The notes under the pieces are model-generated. The model was not told the DNA's origin. It saw nothing but the letters and a program-made list of their open reading frames with translations, and made no database searches. From positions 1-64,000 of the forward strand of contig NC_018866.1 of assembly GCF_000305775.1 (NCBI RefSeq): a stretch of 64,000 nt of DNA, read 5' to 3'. Shown piece by piece: positions 19,375 through 27,877 of the stretch. The position numbers and the translations under genes were made by a program. Origin of the DNA: Dehalobacter sp. DCA. GTDB taxonomy: Bacteria; Bacillota; Desulfitobacteriia; Desulfitobacteriales; Syntrophobotulaceae. Position 1 is the first letter of the stretch; each line of letters opens with the position of its first letter.

Positions 19375-20658
19375 TTAAAACAAGTAAACTAAGTAGACAT
19401 ACACTGAGGCTATTACCACCGAGAGTAACATTAAAGGAAAACCCAGTTTAAAGAACATTTTGAACGTAATTGAAAAACCTTGCTTTTCCGCCAGCCCAGC
19501 AACGATCACATTAGCGGATGCCCCGATTAAAGTCCCATTTCCTCCCAAACAAGCCCCTAATGAAAGAGCCCACCATAGCGGTCTTAGGTTTTCTATCCCG
19601 CCCATTTCCCCTATCTTTTGAATCAAAGGAATCATAGTGGCAACAAAGGGGATGTTATCTACAAACGCTGAAGCAATCGCAGACAACCACAGAACGGACA
19701 TCGTTGTTAATGGCAACGAACCACCGGTAGCATCCAGTGCCTTTTTCGCAATCCATTCAATAATCCCTACATGCCCTAAAGCCCCGACCAGTACAAACAG
19801 TCCGGCAAAGAAAAAGATAGTTGGCCATTCGACTGACAAAAGGATATCTTCCGGCTCCTCACGGGTGATTAATAACAAAAGACTGGCGCCAGCCAACGCG
19901 ATCGTCGCGGATTCCAGATGTAACATACCATGCAGCATAAAACCTATTATTGTAACAGCAAGCACAATTAAGCATTTGCGCAAAAGAAAGTGATCCTTGA
20001 TCGCTTGACTTTCATCCAAGGACATAATTATTACTTTTTTATCATCATCCACACGTAATGATTTCCGATAAATATATTTCAGAGCAACCATCGTCGCAAC
20101 GAAAATTATAACAATAACCCCACCCAGGTTAAGGATAAAATCGACAAAGGTAAGGCCTGTGGCACTGCCGATCATGATGTTCGGCGGATCACCAATTAGC
20201 GTAGCTGTTCCTCCAATATTTGAGGCAATAACTTGCGTAAGCAAAAATGGAATAGGATTTATATCCAGTTTTTCAGTTATCGAAAATGTAACAGGGACCA
20301 TAAGCATTACCGTCGTCACATTATCCAGAAACGCAGATGCGATTGCTGTCAGAATTGCCAGGAACAGCATAATTAGCCACGGGTCTCCCTTTGCTAGCTT
20401 CGCCGCTTTTAAGGCCAGGAATTCGAACACACCTGTTCGACGGGTAATGCCGACGATGATCATCATCCCAATGAGTAATCCTATGGTGTTAAAATCAATT
20501 GCTTCAATCGCTTCCTCTTGGTTTAGAATGCCTATTAAAATGACAAGGGCACTCCCGACCAAAGCGACCACCGTTCTATGTATTTTCTCGCTTATTATAA
20601 AAGCATAGGTGGTCAAAAAAATTACCGCTGCAACGATAACTTGAGTATTATGTGACAT
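19375..20658 (-). CDS. ArsB/NhaD-superfamily ion permease
   Basis: 427 aa protein with about eleven hydrophobic segments in two related halves. Each half carries the family pattern: FLDNVTTVMLMVPV with NIGGTATLIGDPPNIMIG in the first, FVDNIPFVATMIP with LGGNGTLIGASANVIV in the second. Proteins of this superfamily include NhaD sodium/proton antiporters, arsenite exporters and SLC13-type carriers; the duplicated DN/GD(A)-N signature does not settle the substrate. No arsR or arsenate reductase is adjacent, while K+ and Na+ systems are, so sodium/proton exchange is the better guess. GGAGGA stands 6 bases before the ATG. Confidence 0.8.
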   Translation of the reverse strand: MSHNTQVIVAAVIFLTTYAFIISEKIHRTVVALVGSALVILIGILNQEEAIEAIDFNTIGLLIGMMIIVGITRRTGVFEFLALKAAKLAKGDPWLIMLFLAILTAIASAFLDNVTTVMLMVPVTFSITEKLDINPIPFLLTQVIASNIGGTATLIGDPPNIMIGSATGLTFVDFILNLGGVIVIIFVATMVALKYIYRKSLRVDDDKKVIIMSLDESQAIKDHFLLRKCLIVLAVTIIGFMLHGMLHLESATIALAGASLLLLITREEPEDILLSVEWPTIFFFAGLFVLVGALGHVGIIEWIAKKALDATGGSLPLTTMSVLWLSAIASAFVDNIPFVATMIPLIQKIGEMGGIENLRPLWWALSLGACLGGNGTLIGASANVIVAGLAEKQGFSITFKMFFKLGFPLMLLSVVIASVYVYLVYLF

Positions 20659-21020
20659 CTTGTTCCTCCACTTTTAGATTAAAGATAGACCTATTTAATA
20701 TTTTAATTTACTTTCTTTCATTTTGTCCAATTGTTCGTACACCCGCAAGGTATTTTTTATAAAAACAAAAGTGAAAAGTCTCAATAAACGACTTCCCACC
20801 CCAAAAGTCAACTTCTGATTACGTACCAGCATGGTCGCTTCAACACGTTTTAATTAATATTCCATGCGATTTACCAAGAGCTTACGACAACTCTGACTAA
20901 CGAAGGAATATTGCATATTGTCATTTGTGTCAAGCGCCGAAAACATGCTATATGGAATTGGAAGAATACAATTATCTGCTCTGCTCTTGCTTACAACTAA
21001 AGAAGAACCTGAAGAAGGTA
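20659..21020. other. Intergenic region
   Basis: 362 bases between nhaB and the ArsB/NhaD-type gene. No ORF, riboswitch pattern or strong terminator was recognised. The TTTTTTATAAAAA stretch near 20753-20765 is simply AT-rich. Confidence 0.4.
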
Positions 21021-22526
21021 TTACAACAGGTACATTGTTGCCAGCAGGCCCGTAAGAGTCATAACGACAGCGTAAGGCAGAGCCAGTTTTACCATTTCTA
21101 GGTAAGACAGACGAATCAGCGGAGCTAAAGCGGAAGTCAGGATGAACAGAAACGCCGCCTGACCGTTTGGTGTGGCAACTGAAGGGATATTTGTACCCAT
21201 ATTAATGGCAACTGCCAGCTTGTTGTACTGCTCCAGCGCAATACCTCCGGCTTCAAATGCTTGCTGTGTTTCAGTCATATATACCGTAGCAACAAAAACG
21301 TTATCACTGATTGCTGAAAGGACACCGTTGGCCGCAAAAAAAGCGACAAGCTGATTTTGCCCTTCCATGTTCAGTACCCATTGAATAATCGGCGTAAACA
21401 AATGCTGGTCATGAATAACCGCAACGACGGCGAAAAATACGACCAGCAACGCAGTAAACGGCAGCGCTTCTTCAAACGCATGACCGATATGCTTTTCTTC
21501 CGTAACCCCATTGAAAGCGGTAAGCAGGATAATAATCATCAGACCAATAAGACCAACTTCCGCCAGGTGCAGCGCCAGGGAGAAGATCAGCAGAACGCCA
21601 CACAAAGCCATAACAATCAGGCGTACACGTCCACGCATATTCCTGGCAGCATCTTTGACTTTTACATCCTCTTCCATAACCTTTCGCACAGACTCAGGAA
21701 GCTGGTAGCCGTACCCCCAGAACTTGGTAACTTCAAGGATAATGGTGGTCAGAAGACCAACGATCAATACCGGGATAGACACCGGGGCGCATTGTATAAA
21801 GAAATCTACGAAGTCCCATTCCATAATGGAGCCAATCAACAGGTTCTGCGGTTCACCAACCAGTGTTATTGCACCGCCCAGCGCAGTGCCCACAGCGCCA
21901 TGCATCATAAGATTACGCAGAAAACCACGAAACTCGTCCAGATCCTCATGAAGTTTCTCATCAACACTATGATCGTGATTAATGTCATACTTTTCGTATA
22001 CTTTTTCGCTGGAAGCAAACTTGTGGAAGATGTTATAGAAACCATACGCCACGGCGATAATCACCGCCGTTACGGTCAACGCATCCAGAAATGCGGAAAG
22101 AACCGCACCCAGTACAGCGAACAGGAATGAAATCGCGACTTTAGAGTGTACTTTCGTAAGGAGCTTGGAAAACAGGTACACAAGACCTTCTTTCATAAAA
22201 TAGATACCGGCGACCATGAACATCAGAAGAAGAATAACCGGCAGGTTCGTTTCAACTTCGGCATAGACTGTTTGCGTGTTCGTAAGTCCGAGCACAACGG
22301 CTTCGATCGCCAGAAGTCCACCGGCAGGAAGCGGATAACATTTCAGCGCCATCGCCAGGGTAAAAATGAATTCGACAATCAACACCCAACCTGTAACATA
22401 CATACCGGCGGTATACATTAAAATAGGGTTCAACACCAAAAAAGCAAGAATCGTTCTTTTGTACCAGTCCGGAGCGTGACCCAGAAAATTTGCTCTGAAT
22501 GCTTGTCCGATGCCTATTTGTTTCAT
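21021..22526 (-). CDS. nhaB: Sodium/proton antiporter NhaB
   Basis: Electrogenic Na+/H+ antiporter that expels sodium. About 501 aa, twelve hydrophobic segments. Family hallmarks run throughout: [10 protein letters not shown] near the start, [39 protein letters not shown]-like [31 protein letters not shown], and NTGTN-like [18 protein letters not shown]. NhaB is best known from gamma-proteobacteria, so its occurrence here suggests transfer or a less-known clostridial branch. ATG 22526 is 9 bases from GGGAGG; the ATG at 22535 abuts that site. A c-di-GMP riboswitch with terminator lies upstream. Confidence 0.95.
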   Translation of the reverse strand: MKQIGIGQAFRANFLGHAPDWYKRTILAFLVLNPILMYTAGMYVTGWVLIVEFIFTLAMALKCYPLPAGGLLAIEAVVLGLTNTQTVYAEVETNLPVILLLMFMVAGIYFMKEGLVYLFSKLLTKVHSKVAISFLFAVLGAVLSAFLDALTVTAVIIAVAYGFYNIFHKFASSEKVYEKYDINHDHSVDEKLHEDLDEFRGFLRNLMMHGAVGTALGGAITLVGEPQNLLIGSIMEWDFVDFFIQCAPVSIPVLIVGLLTTIILEVTKFWGYGYQLPESVRKVMEEDVKVKDAARNMRGRVRLIVMALCGVLLIFSLALHLAEVGLIGLMIIILLTAFNGVTEEKHIGHAFEEALPFTALLVVFFAVVAVIHDQHLFTPIIQWVLNMEGQNQLVAFFAANGVLSAISDNVFVATVYMTETQQAFEAGGIALEQYNKLAVAINMGTNIPSVATPNGQAAFLFILTSALAPLIRLSYLEMVKLALPYAVVMTLTGLLATMYLL

Positions 22527-22560
22527 ATGTATCATCCTCCCAAGTGAAAATAAAAGACAT

Positions 22561-22592
22561 AAAAAAGAGAGTAATCCAAAATGGAACTACTC
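22561..22592 (-). terminator. Riboswitch-controlled terminator before nhaB
   Basis: On the - strand GAGTAGTTC (22592-22584) pairs with GGATTACTC (22577-22569, three G-U pairs), followed by TCTTTTTTAT. It lies between the riboswitch core and the nhaB ribosome site, so transcription reads through only when the terminator is prevented. Confidence 0.8.
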
Positions 22593-22609
22593 CCCCCCAA
22601 GAAGTTCAA

Positions 22610-22700
22610 TTACTTGCAGCCTGGCAATCATAGCCACTTACAAGCAGCCTTAGACCCATAGCTTTAGCGTCCTTCACTTTCACGAAGTTTACACCAACTC
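22610..22700 (-). ncRNA. Class I cyclic-di-GMP riboswitch (GEMM) upstream of nhaB
   Basis: Read on the - strand: TAAAC, a hairpin CTTCGT-GAAA-GTGAAG with a GNRA tetraloop, then GGACGCTAAAGCTATGGGTC, a second hairpin arm TAAGGCTGC...GTGGCTATGATTG, and CCAGGCTGC. Order and core match GEMM-I and the second copy at 16090, with one extra T in GACGC-T-AAAGC. The outer P1 helix is not obvious to me, which lowers certainty about function. A terminator follows 18 bases later. Confidence 0.83.
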
Positions 22701-22853
22701 GTACAACTTTATATTGTCATTTTTGCTTAAGCTTTTATATTATAACAAATAATTCTTCTTTTGAATACCCTGAATATATCCATTTTATGCTGAAGTGTCC
22801 AGGTATTTATCTTAAGTATTTTGCTTTTTAATATGATCCTTTAGCAAATCAGG

Positions 22854-23261
22854 CTAGCTCTCATCCTTTGGAACATGGAAAAGAAAAGCGACATGGTTAG
22901 CTCCACCATTACGTAATTGAACAAAATCTTCTTCCCCTTGACAATCCACACTCGTCAACGTCTTTATCCCAATCTCATCGTCTGAAAGCGTAAATATTCC
23001 TACTATATACAAATCGCCATATTTAACTGCGATTACATCACCAGTATCAAGTTCGAGCCGGTTCTTCGGGTCGGGATATAATAAATGAGCCTCAACATTG
23101 TTTTTAGCGATAACTCCCATATAGTATTTTTTACCACACCTAAATTCCCCAAAAGAAATCTTATTCTCTGGATTTTGTATTGCTGCCCGGGCATATTCAT
23201 TTGCTAAACTTGCACGTCCGAATTTAACCGCGTCAAGTATCTGTCTTTTCCATTCTTCCAT
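22854..23261 (-). CDS. Hypothetical protein, 135 aa
   Basis: Not recognised. Soluble, mixed alpha/beta composition without signal peptide or membrane segment. The central part (about 45-90) reads like a small beta-barrel: YYMGVIAKNNVEAHLLYPD, then LELDTGDVIAVKYGDLYIVGIF. AGGAGG stands 8 bases before the ATG. It sits between the nhaB leader and the abl genes with long flanking gaps, so it is probably transcribed alone. Confidence 0.65.
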   Translation of the reverse strand: MEEWKRQILDAVKFGRASLANEYARAAIQNPENKISFGEFRCGKKYYMGVIAKNNVEAHLLYPDPKNRLELDTGDVIAVKYGDLYIVGIFTLSDDEIGIKTLTSVDCQGEEDFVQLRNGGANHVAFLFHVPKDES

Positions 23262-23443
23262 TAGAAAACCTCCTACTTACTTTTAATACCGAAATATCTC
23301 ATTAGTAATTATACCAAAAATAAAGTAATGCTCAAACCTTCGTGGTCAAGCTAATTCCTCATTATAGATCATAAAACTTATGAATAAAGGACATTTGCCA
23401 GTTATTGATGGTTTCAATGACAGGTTAATGTCCAATAATTTAC

Positions 23444-24292
23444 TTAATTTAATGATTTTATCCAAATATTCATATCTTCAAAACCACCGCAAATATTGCA
23501 GTTGTTGATAAGCCTTCCTCTATACATATACCCCAGCTTGCTTAAAGACCGATTGATTCCAAGATTGTTCGCTCTTGAAAGGCTATATACTGTAGCAAAG
23601 CCATTATGTTTCAAGTGCGTTTCCAGTTGGAATATCAGTTCACTTACTATGTTTCTGCCTTGATATTTCGGATAAGTGGCACAATCCGTTATTTCAGCGT
23701 TCATGTGCTGTTTGTCCAGATCTGCCGAAGCAATACTGATAATCTTCCTTTCTTCTTCCGCCACCATAAACAAAACATGATCCCGCATGACTTTTTGAAG
23801 ATACTCTCTGCTAAAAATTGGTGTTGGATAGGTTTCAAATACCGCTTGAAAAAGCTGAATCATCTGGGGAATATCGTCCGGCACGGCCTGCCTCATTGTA
23901 TAGTTTTTATTCTTAGTCAGCTCGAATCTATTGGTATTCTTAACGCAATAGTCAATAATTCTGTTTTCTTTCTCCTCATAGAGTGAATTTTCGCGTCTTT
24001 TGTCAAGAAAAAGCGACATACAAGTTGCATCCTCTCCCTGAAAAAAACCGTCGATAACCCCCTCTGCTACAAACCCGCATTCCTCAAAGATATTTATCTG
24101 ATGTTTATGACAATTCACGATAATTTTACCCAGGTTTTCTTTTTTGGCATAATCAACAATCTCTTTGATTATCAACTCAGACAGAAGAGAATGACTCAAT
24201 ATTTTAAGCCTTTTATTGTGATAATCTACGTATATGTCTATATCTGAAATATTAATATATTGATTCTTGAAGTTATCTTGATCTGTATTCAT
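23444..24292 (-). CDS. ablB: Beta-lysine N6-acetyltransferase
   Basis: GNAT enzyme that acetylates beta-lysine to the compatible solute N6-acetyl-beta-lysine. The 282 aa protein has the AblB layout: an N-terminal degenerate GNAT half (about 1-120) and a catalytic GNAT half (from about 131) with acetyl-CoA loop YPKYQGRNIVSELIF near 208 and SRANNLGINRSLSKLGY near 249. It overlaps the ablA end by 20 bases, has GGGAGGGG before its ATG, and completes the two-gene osmolyte pathway. Confidence 0.92.
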   Translation of the reverse strand: MNTDQDNFKNQYINISDIDIYVDYHNKRLKILSHSLLSELIIKEIVDYAKKENLGKIIVNCHKHQINIFEECGFVAEGVIDGFFQGEDATCMSLFLDKRRENSLYEEKENRIIDYCVKNTNRFELTKNKNYTMRQAVPDDIPQMIQLFQAVFETYPTPIFSREYLQKVMRDHVLFMVAEEERKIISIASADLDKQHMNAEITDCATYPKYQGRNIVSELIFQLETHLKHNGFATVYSLSRANNLGINRSLSKLGYMYRGRLINNCNICGGFEDMNIWIKSLN

Positions 24293-25550
24293 GAAACCCC
24301 TCCCTCTTGTTGAGTCTTACGTTTGTGCTTGGGATCAAACATACTTGTTCACCTCTGTATAACTTTTCTAATCCACGGTATTCTTTATTCTTGAATTTAC
24401 CGCACGTGCCGCATTTTTGGCACTGGTGCGTTTTATCCTCAGGCTCGGTATACGTACAAATTACACCTTCAAAATTTCTAAGAATGACCTTTTCCGGAGA
24501 ATATGAAATCAAATATTGCGGATTAACCGGGATCTTACCACCGCCCCCCGGCGCATCCACAACAAACTGTGGAATAGCTAGACCCGAGGTATGTCCCCGC
24601 AGCATTTCTATGATTTCTATCCCCACGGAAACCGAAGTTCTGAAATGCTCTATTCCTTCTGAAAGGTCACACTGATAAAGGTAATATGGTCTGATTCTGG
24701 ATCTAACAAGGTTTTGCACCAAATCGCGCATAATATAGGGGCAATCATTAATACCTTTTAAAAGCACTGACTGGTTGCCAAGAGGTATTCCGGCATCAGC
24801 CAATTTTCCGCATGCTTCCCTGGCCTCAGCTGTCAGTTCTTTGGGGTGGTTAAAGTGCGTATTCAGCCAAATAGGATGGTATTTTTTCAGCATTGTGCAG
24901 AGCTTATCAGTGATTCTCTGAGGCATGACAACCGGTGTTCTAGTGCCTATGCGAATTATTTCCACGTGTTTAATTTCCCGAATTAATTTTATAATTGCTT
25001 CCAGCTTGTCATCAGAGAGACACAATGGATCCCCGCCCGACAAAAGCACATCCCTGACTTCTTTATGCGCTTTAATATAGTTGATTGCCCGTTTGATATT
25101 ATCCAGGGAAAGCGCCTTATCCTCCTGACCGGCAAATCGTCTTCTGGTACAGTGACGACAATACATTGAACACTGATCAGTAATAAGCAACAGTACGCGA
25201 TCGGGATATCTGTGAGTAAGGCCGGGAACCGGCGCGTCGGCTGTTTCATGCAGCGGATCACTACTGTCAAATTTGGAGATTTTGGTTTCATGAGTCGTTG
25301 GAATAGCTTGCCGCCTTGCCGGGCAATGTTCGTCATTTGGATCCATAAGTGTAGCATAGTAGGGCGTTATTGCCATACGTAATTTTTTAAGACTTACCGC
25401 CACTCCCTGACGCTCATCCTGGGTAAGGTTGACCACTTGTTCCAATTGATCAATCCTTGTTATTCTGTTGGAAATCTGCCACTGCCAATCCCGCCATTGT
25501 TCTTCCGTTACATTTTTATACAAGGTTATATCCCTAAAATTTCTTTGCAT
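24273..25550 (-). CDS. ablA: Lysine 2,3-aminomutase
   Basis: Radical SAM, PLP-dependent enzyme that turns L-lysine into L-beta-lysine. The cluster motif is C127-x3-C131-x2-C134 (CSMYCRHC); the PLP lysine lies in PGGGGKIP; the C-terminal zinc cysteines are in CQKCGTCGKF. ATG 25550 gives 425 aa beginning MQRNFRDITLYK, with GGAGGA ten bases upstream; the longer frame would start inside a terminator. Upstream of ablB in one operon: together they make N6-acetyl-beta-lysine, an osmolyte of anaerobes, matching the nearby K+ and Na+ transporters. Confidence 0.95.
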   Translation of the reverse strand: MQRNFRDITLYKNVTEEQWRDWQWQISNRITRIDQLEQVVNLTQDERQGVAVSLKKLRMAITPYYATLMDPNDEHCPARRQAIPTTHETKISKFDSSDPLHETADAPVPGLTHRYPDRVLLLITDQCSMYCRHCTRRRFAGQEDKALSLDNIKRAINYIKAHKEVRDVLLSGGDPLCLSDDKLEAIIKLIREIKHVEIIRIGTRTPVVMPQRITDKLCTMLKKYHPIWLNTHFNHPKELTAEAREACGKLADAGIPLGNQSVLLKGINDCPYIMRDLVQNLVRSRIRPYYLYQCDLSEGIEHFRTSVSVGIEIIEMLRGHTSGLAIPQFVVDAPGGGGKIPVNPQYLISYSPEKVILRNFEGVICTYTEPEDKTHQCQKCGTCGKFKNKEYRGLEKLYRGEQVCLIPSTNVRLNKREGFHEYRSR

Positions 25551-25611
25551 ATTATTTAATTCCTCCTTCAGATTCTCATTGAAGATTGTCATCCTCAACA
25601 TTTGTGGTATA

Positions 25612-25644
25612 TAAAACAAAAAGCTGCAGAGAAGTATCTGCAGC
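25612..25644 (-). terminator. Intrinsic terminator closing the radical SAM peptide operon
   Basis: GCTGCAGA (25644-25637) pairs perfectly with TCTGCAGC (25630-25623) on the - strand, loop TACTTC, followed by TTTTTGTTTT. It separates the peptide operon from ablA. Confidence 0.85.
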
Positions 25645-25688
25645 GTATGCTAAAATATATACCTTAACTAAAGGTGTAATTAAGCATA

Positions 25689-26009
25689 TCAATCACCTTC
25701 TCTTCCACCGCTTACGAGATTAGCTGACGGATTCGGGTCGAAAGAGCTTAACCCTACCAAAGCAACCGCTTTGGATTCACCCCTATTATTTGGGTCTCCC
25801 GTTCCTAACGGATTCAGCGTATAAATATATTCAGTTGTTGTCTTAAAAAAAATAAATAAAGGTGGATAGCTATACCAATATTTGGTAGCCTCCCACCCCA
25901 GAGCCCGCTTCTCTTGAAAATGGTAATAACCATTCCAACCGAAACTAACCTTATAAAATTCTTTAATTAAGTTAATAATTAAGTCTAGCTTTCTTTTATA
26001 AGATAACAT
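25689..26009 (-). CDS. Hypothetical protein, last gene of radical SAM operon
   Basis: About 106 aa, unrecognised. The N-terminus is basic (MLSYKRKLDLIINLIKEFYK); the middle is strikingly aromatic (GWNGYYHF, ATKYWYSYPPLFIFF, YIYT); the tail is Gly/Asn/Ser-rich. It has no clear membrane anchor or signal peptide. Start: the ATG at 26009 is preferred over GTG 26021; neither has a good ribosome site. It follows the second radical SAM gene by 63 bases and precedes the terminator. It could be a second, short substrate of the radical SAM enzymes, but lacks the regular triplets of the 27 kb protein. Confidence 0.55.
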   Translation of the reverse strand: MLSYKRKLDLIINLIKEFYKVSFGWNGYYHFQEKRALGWEATKYWYSYPPLFIFFKTTTEYIYTLNPLGTGDPNNRGESKAVALVGLSSFDPNPSANLVSGGREGD

Positions 26010-26072
26010 TAAGCTACCCACATGTCAATTTAAACTGTTAATATTTGGTTGATAGAATTGTAGAACAGAAAG

Positions 26073-27053
26073 CTATCTGGCACAGCATGCAGATGATTTC
26101 CCCCTGACACTATACCCTAAACAACCTCCAATGCATTTCTTTTCGTCCCAGAACCTGCATCCGGGGCATTGCTTAAACGGAGGATTACTATATCTTTTAC
26201 TGTCAATCTCACGCAGAAAAAAATCATTCACATCTTGAACGGTATTAAAGTCTTTGATATTCACACTCAGATAATCTTCAAAAACGAAACATCGGGCGAC
26301 ACTCAAATCGGGCCGTATATCCATAACCGGCGAACATATCCCCTTGTGAATCAGATCAAAACCAGAGTAAATGAAATTTACAAGCTGCTCACCGGAAAAG
26401 ATACACTTGGGCGGATTATTGCAATCAACATGGGGAGAAATCGCGTTTCTATGGCAATCGTCTAAAAACTCAGCTAATCCGGGAACAAAACTTTCATAAT
26501 GTTCAAGACTGCCCTTCTGGCTATTATCCGAGGGCACGGTAATGCTGTACCGGATGGTCTTTAGTTTTAGTCTCTTACTTTGCTCAATAATATAATTATA
26601 TTTAAAATCCGGCTCAAAGATATTAATGCCGAGAGTAACTTGGGGTTCGATATTCTTTCTGTGATATTCGAATACCAGGTTTTCTACATTGTCTATTGTC
26701 CTATTATATAAATGCTCACCGATTACATCCGGCCCATTCAGATTAATCAAGAATGACACCTTATTATCCACAATGGATCGGCTCAAGGCATTATCCAAAG
26801 TAATAGCATTGGTGAAAATCTGAATTCTCCGGAAAAACGGATCACAGATTCCCTCATTCACCCACTTTTCGAAGTTCGGATGCAGTGTTGGCTCCCCACC
26901 GAGCAGCCTTAAATCAACATGTGCCGACTTCTTAAAGAAATCAATTATATATCCATAATTATCATCAGAAATATCGACCTTGTTCTTCCGATCACAATTT
27001 GCAAAGCAATATGAACATTTTAAGTTGCAGTAATTATTTAACATGATATTCAT
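26073..27053 (-). CDS. Radical SAM/SPASM-like protein (candidate peptide maturase)
   Basis: 326 aa radical SAM enzyme. The 4Fe-4S motif is at the extreme N-terminus, C9-x3-C13-x2-C16 (CNLKCSYC), followed by the GGEPTLHP SAM motif near 56. The C-terminal third is cysteine-rich (CSPVMDIRPDLSVARC, CPGCRFWDEKKCIGGCLG, SACCAR), which suggests SPASM-type auxiliary clusters. ATG 27053 has GGAGGT six bases upstream. It lies directly downstream of the aromatic-triplet protein, so that protein is the likely substrate. Confidence 0.85.
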   Translation of the reverse strand: MNIMLNNYCNLKCSYCFANCDRKNKVDISDDNYGYIIDFFKKSAHVDLRLLGGEPTLHPNFEKWVNEGICDPFFRRIQIFTNAITLDNALSRSIVDNKVSFLINLNGPDVIGEHLYNRTIDNVENLVFEYHRKNIEPQVTLGINIFEPDFKYNYIIEQSKRLKLKTIRYSITVPSDNSQKGSLEHYESFVPGLAEFLDDCHRNAISPHVDCNNPPKCIFSGEQLVNFIYSGFDLIHKGICSPVMDIRPDLSVARCFVFEDYLSVNIKDFNTVQDVNDFFLREIDSKRYSNPPFKQCPGCRFWDEKKCIGGCLGYSVRGKSSACCAR

Positions 27054-27108
27054 AGTAACCTCCATTCAGCCGCGCCGGTGGCGGCACAAATAGTAATGAT
27101 GCTTCCAT

Positions 27109-27876
27109 TTACCGGGTAATTACATTTTGGAAATGTTTTACATTTGTAATTGCAACAGCATTGCTCGATCCCGAACTATTGCTGGCAGTAACATAAAAAG
27201 ATATCGGCTGAACAGTTGTCCCGGCGGGGATAGTAAAAGATCCCACCCATGTATTTCCTCCGTTATTTGTAAAGGCAATTACTGTTGTATTTAAGGAATT
27301 GGTCGCATTGACGGAAGTGGTGCTCCCGGTTGTCGTCGCTGTAATCTGAACTGTTGTGTTTGGAAAGGCGACGGCCTGTACGCTTGCCACAACCGATGGA
27401 GGCGGTGTCCAATTATTCCAATTGCTATAGTTGGAATAATTGCCATAATCACCCCAATCGCCATAATTACTATAGTTGCTGTAATTGGAATAGGCTGTCC
27501 AATTAGAATATTGGCTCCATGTTTCGGTATGGTTCTCCCATTGCGTATGGTTTTCCCAAGCACCGGCATTCGAGTAATTGGCGTTCCAATTCACGTAATT
27601 GCCGTAAGTATTGTTGTAGACATCGGTATAAGCCCCATAATTTCCATAATTGCTCCATCCTGAGTTAGGCCAGGACCATTCCACCCAAGCGAAAGCTTTT
27701 TCAGGCTGCAAGGAAAACTTAAGGCCCAAAGCCTTGGAGTATTTGCCCTCCTTGGCTTTGGGCCGGTCCGGATGATTGTTGTCAAGAACCAGGTCTTGGG
27801 TTATTGAAGCATGCAGGATGCTTAATGAAACAAAGGCAAACAGTAATTTTTTCAATCTGGAAAACGTTCTTGCCAT
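27109..27876 (-). CDS. Secreted aromatic-triplet repeat protein, candidate modified precursor
   Basis: About 255 aa. The N-terminus is basic then hydrophobic (MARTFSRLKKLLFAFVSLSI), a signal-like segment. Residues from about 73 to 155 consist of about twenty three-residue units aromatic-x-Asn/Asp: for example WSNYGN, and YSNYSNYSNYGDWGDYGN without interruption, then YSNYSNWNNW. The C-terminus (about 158-255) is a Thr/Ser/Asn-rich beta-sandwich-like domain after PPP. Three-residue cyclophane-forming radical SAM/SPASM enzymes join an aromatic ring to the third residue of just such triplets, often Asn; two radical SAM genes flank it. The role is inference. ATG 27876 has TAGGTGA upstream; it overlaps the previous gene's stop region. 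Confidence 0.75.
   Translation of the reverse strand: MARTFSRLKKLLFAFVSLSILHASITQDLVLDNNHPDRPKAKEGKYSKALGLKFSLQPEKAFAWVEWSWPNSGWSNYGNYGAYTDVYNNTYGNYVNWNANYSNAGAWENHTQWENHTETWSQYSNWTAYSNYSNYSNYGDWGDYGNYSNYSNWNNWTPPPSVVASVQAVAFPNTTVQITATTTGSTTSVNATNSLNTTVIAFTNNGGNTWVGSFTIPAGTTVQPISFYVTASNSSGSSNAVAITNVKHFQNVITR
27409..27657 (-). repeat. Tandem [Y/W]-x-[N/D] triplet coding region
   Basis: Nine-base periodic coding DNA for Tyr/Trp-x-Asn/Asp units inside the secreted protein. The downstream half (27409-27495) is the most regular: nine consecutive triplets in strict phase. The upstream half includes WENHTQWENHTETW, where spacing changes to seven residues. Confidence 0.85.
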
Positions 27877-27877
27877 A

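Noticed and set aside
25551-25619. Longer N-terminus for lysine 2,3-aminomutase
   Set aside because: It would start within the terminator T tract, while ATG 25550 has a good ribosome site and matches the usual family start.
27291-27569. 92-codon frame overlapping the triplet protein
   Set aside because: Arises from the 9-base periodicity; the main frame has signal-like start, regular triplets and fits the operon.
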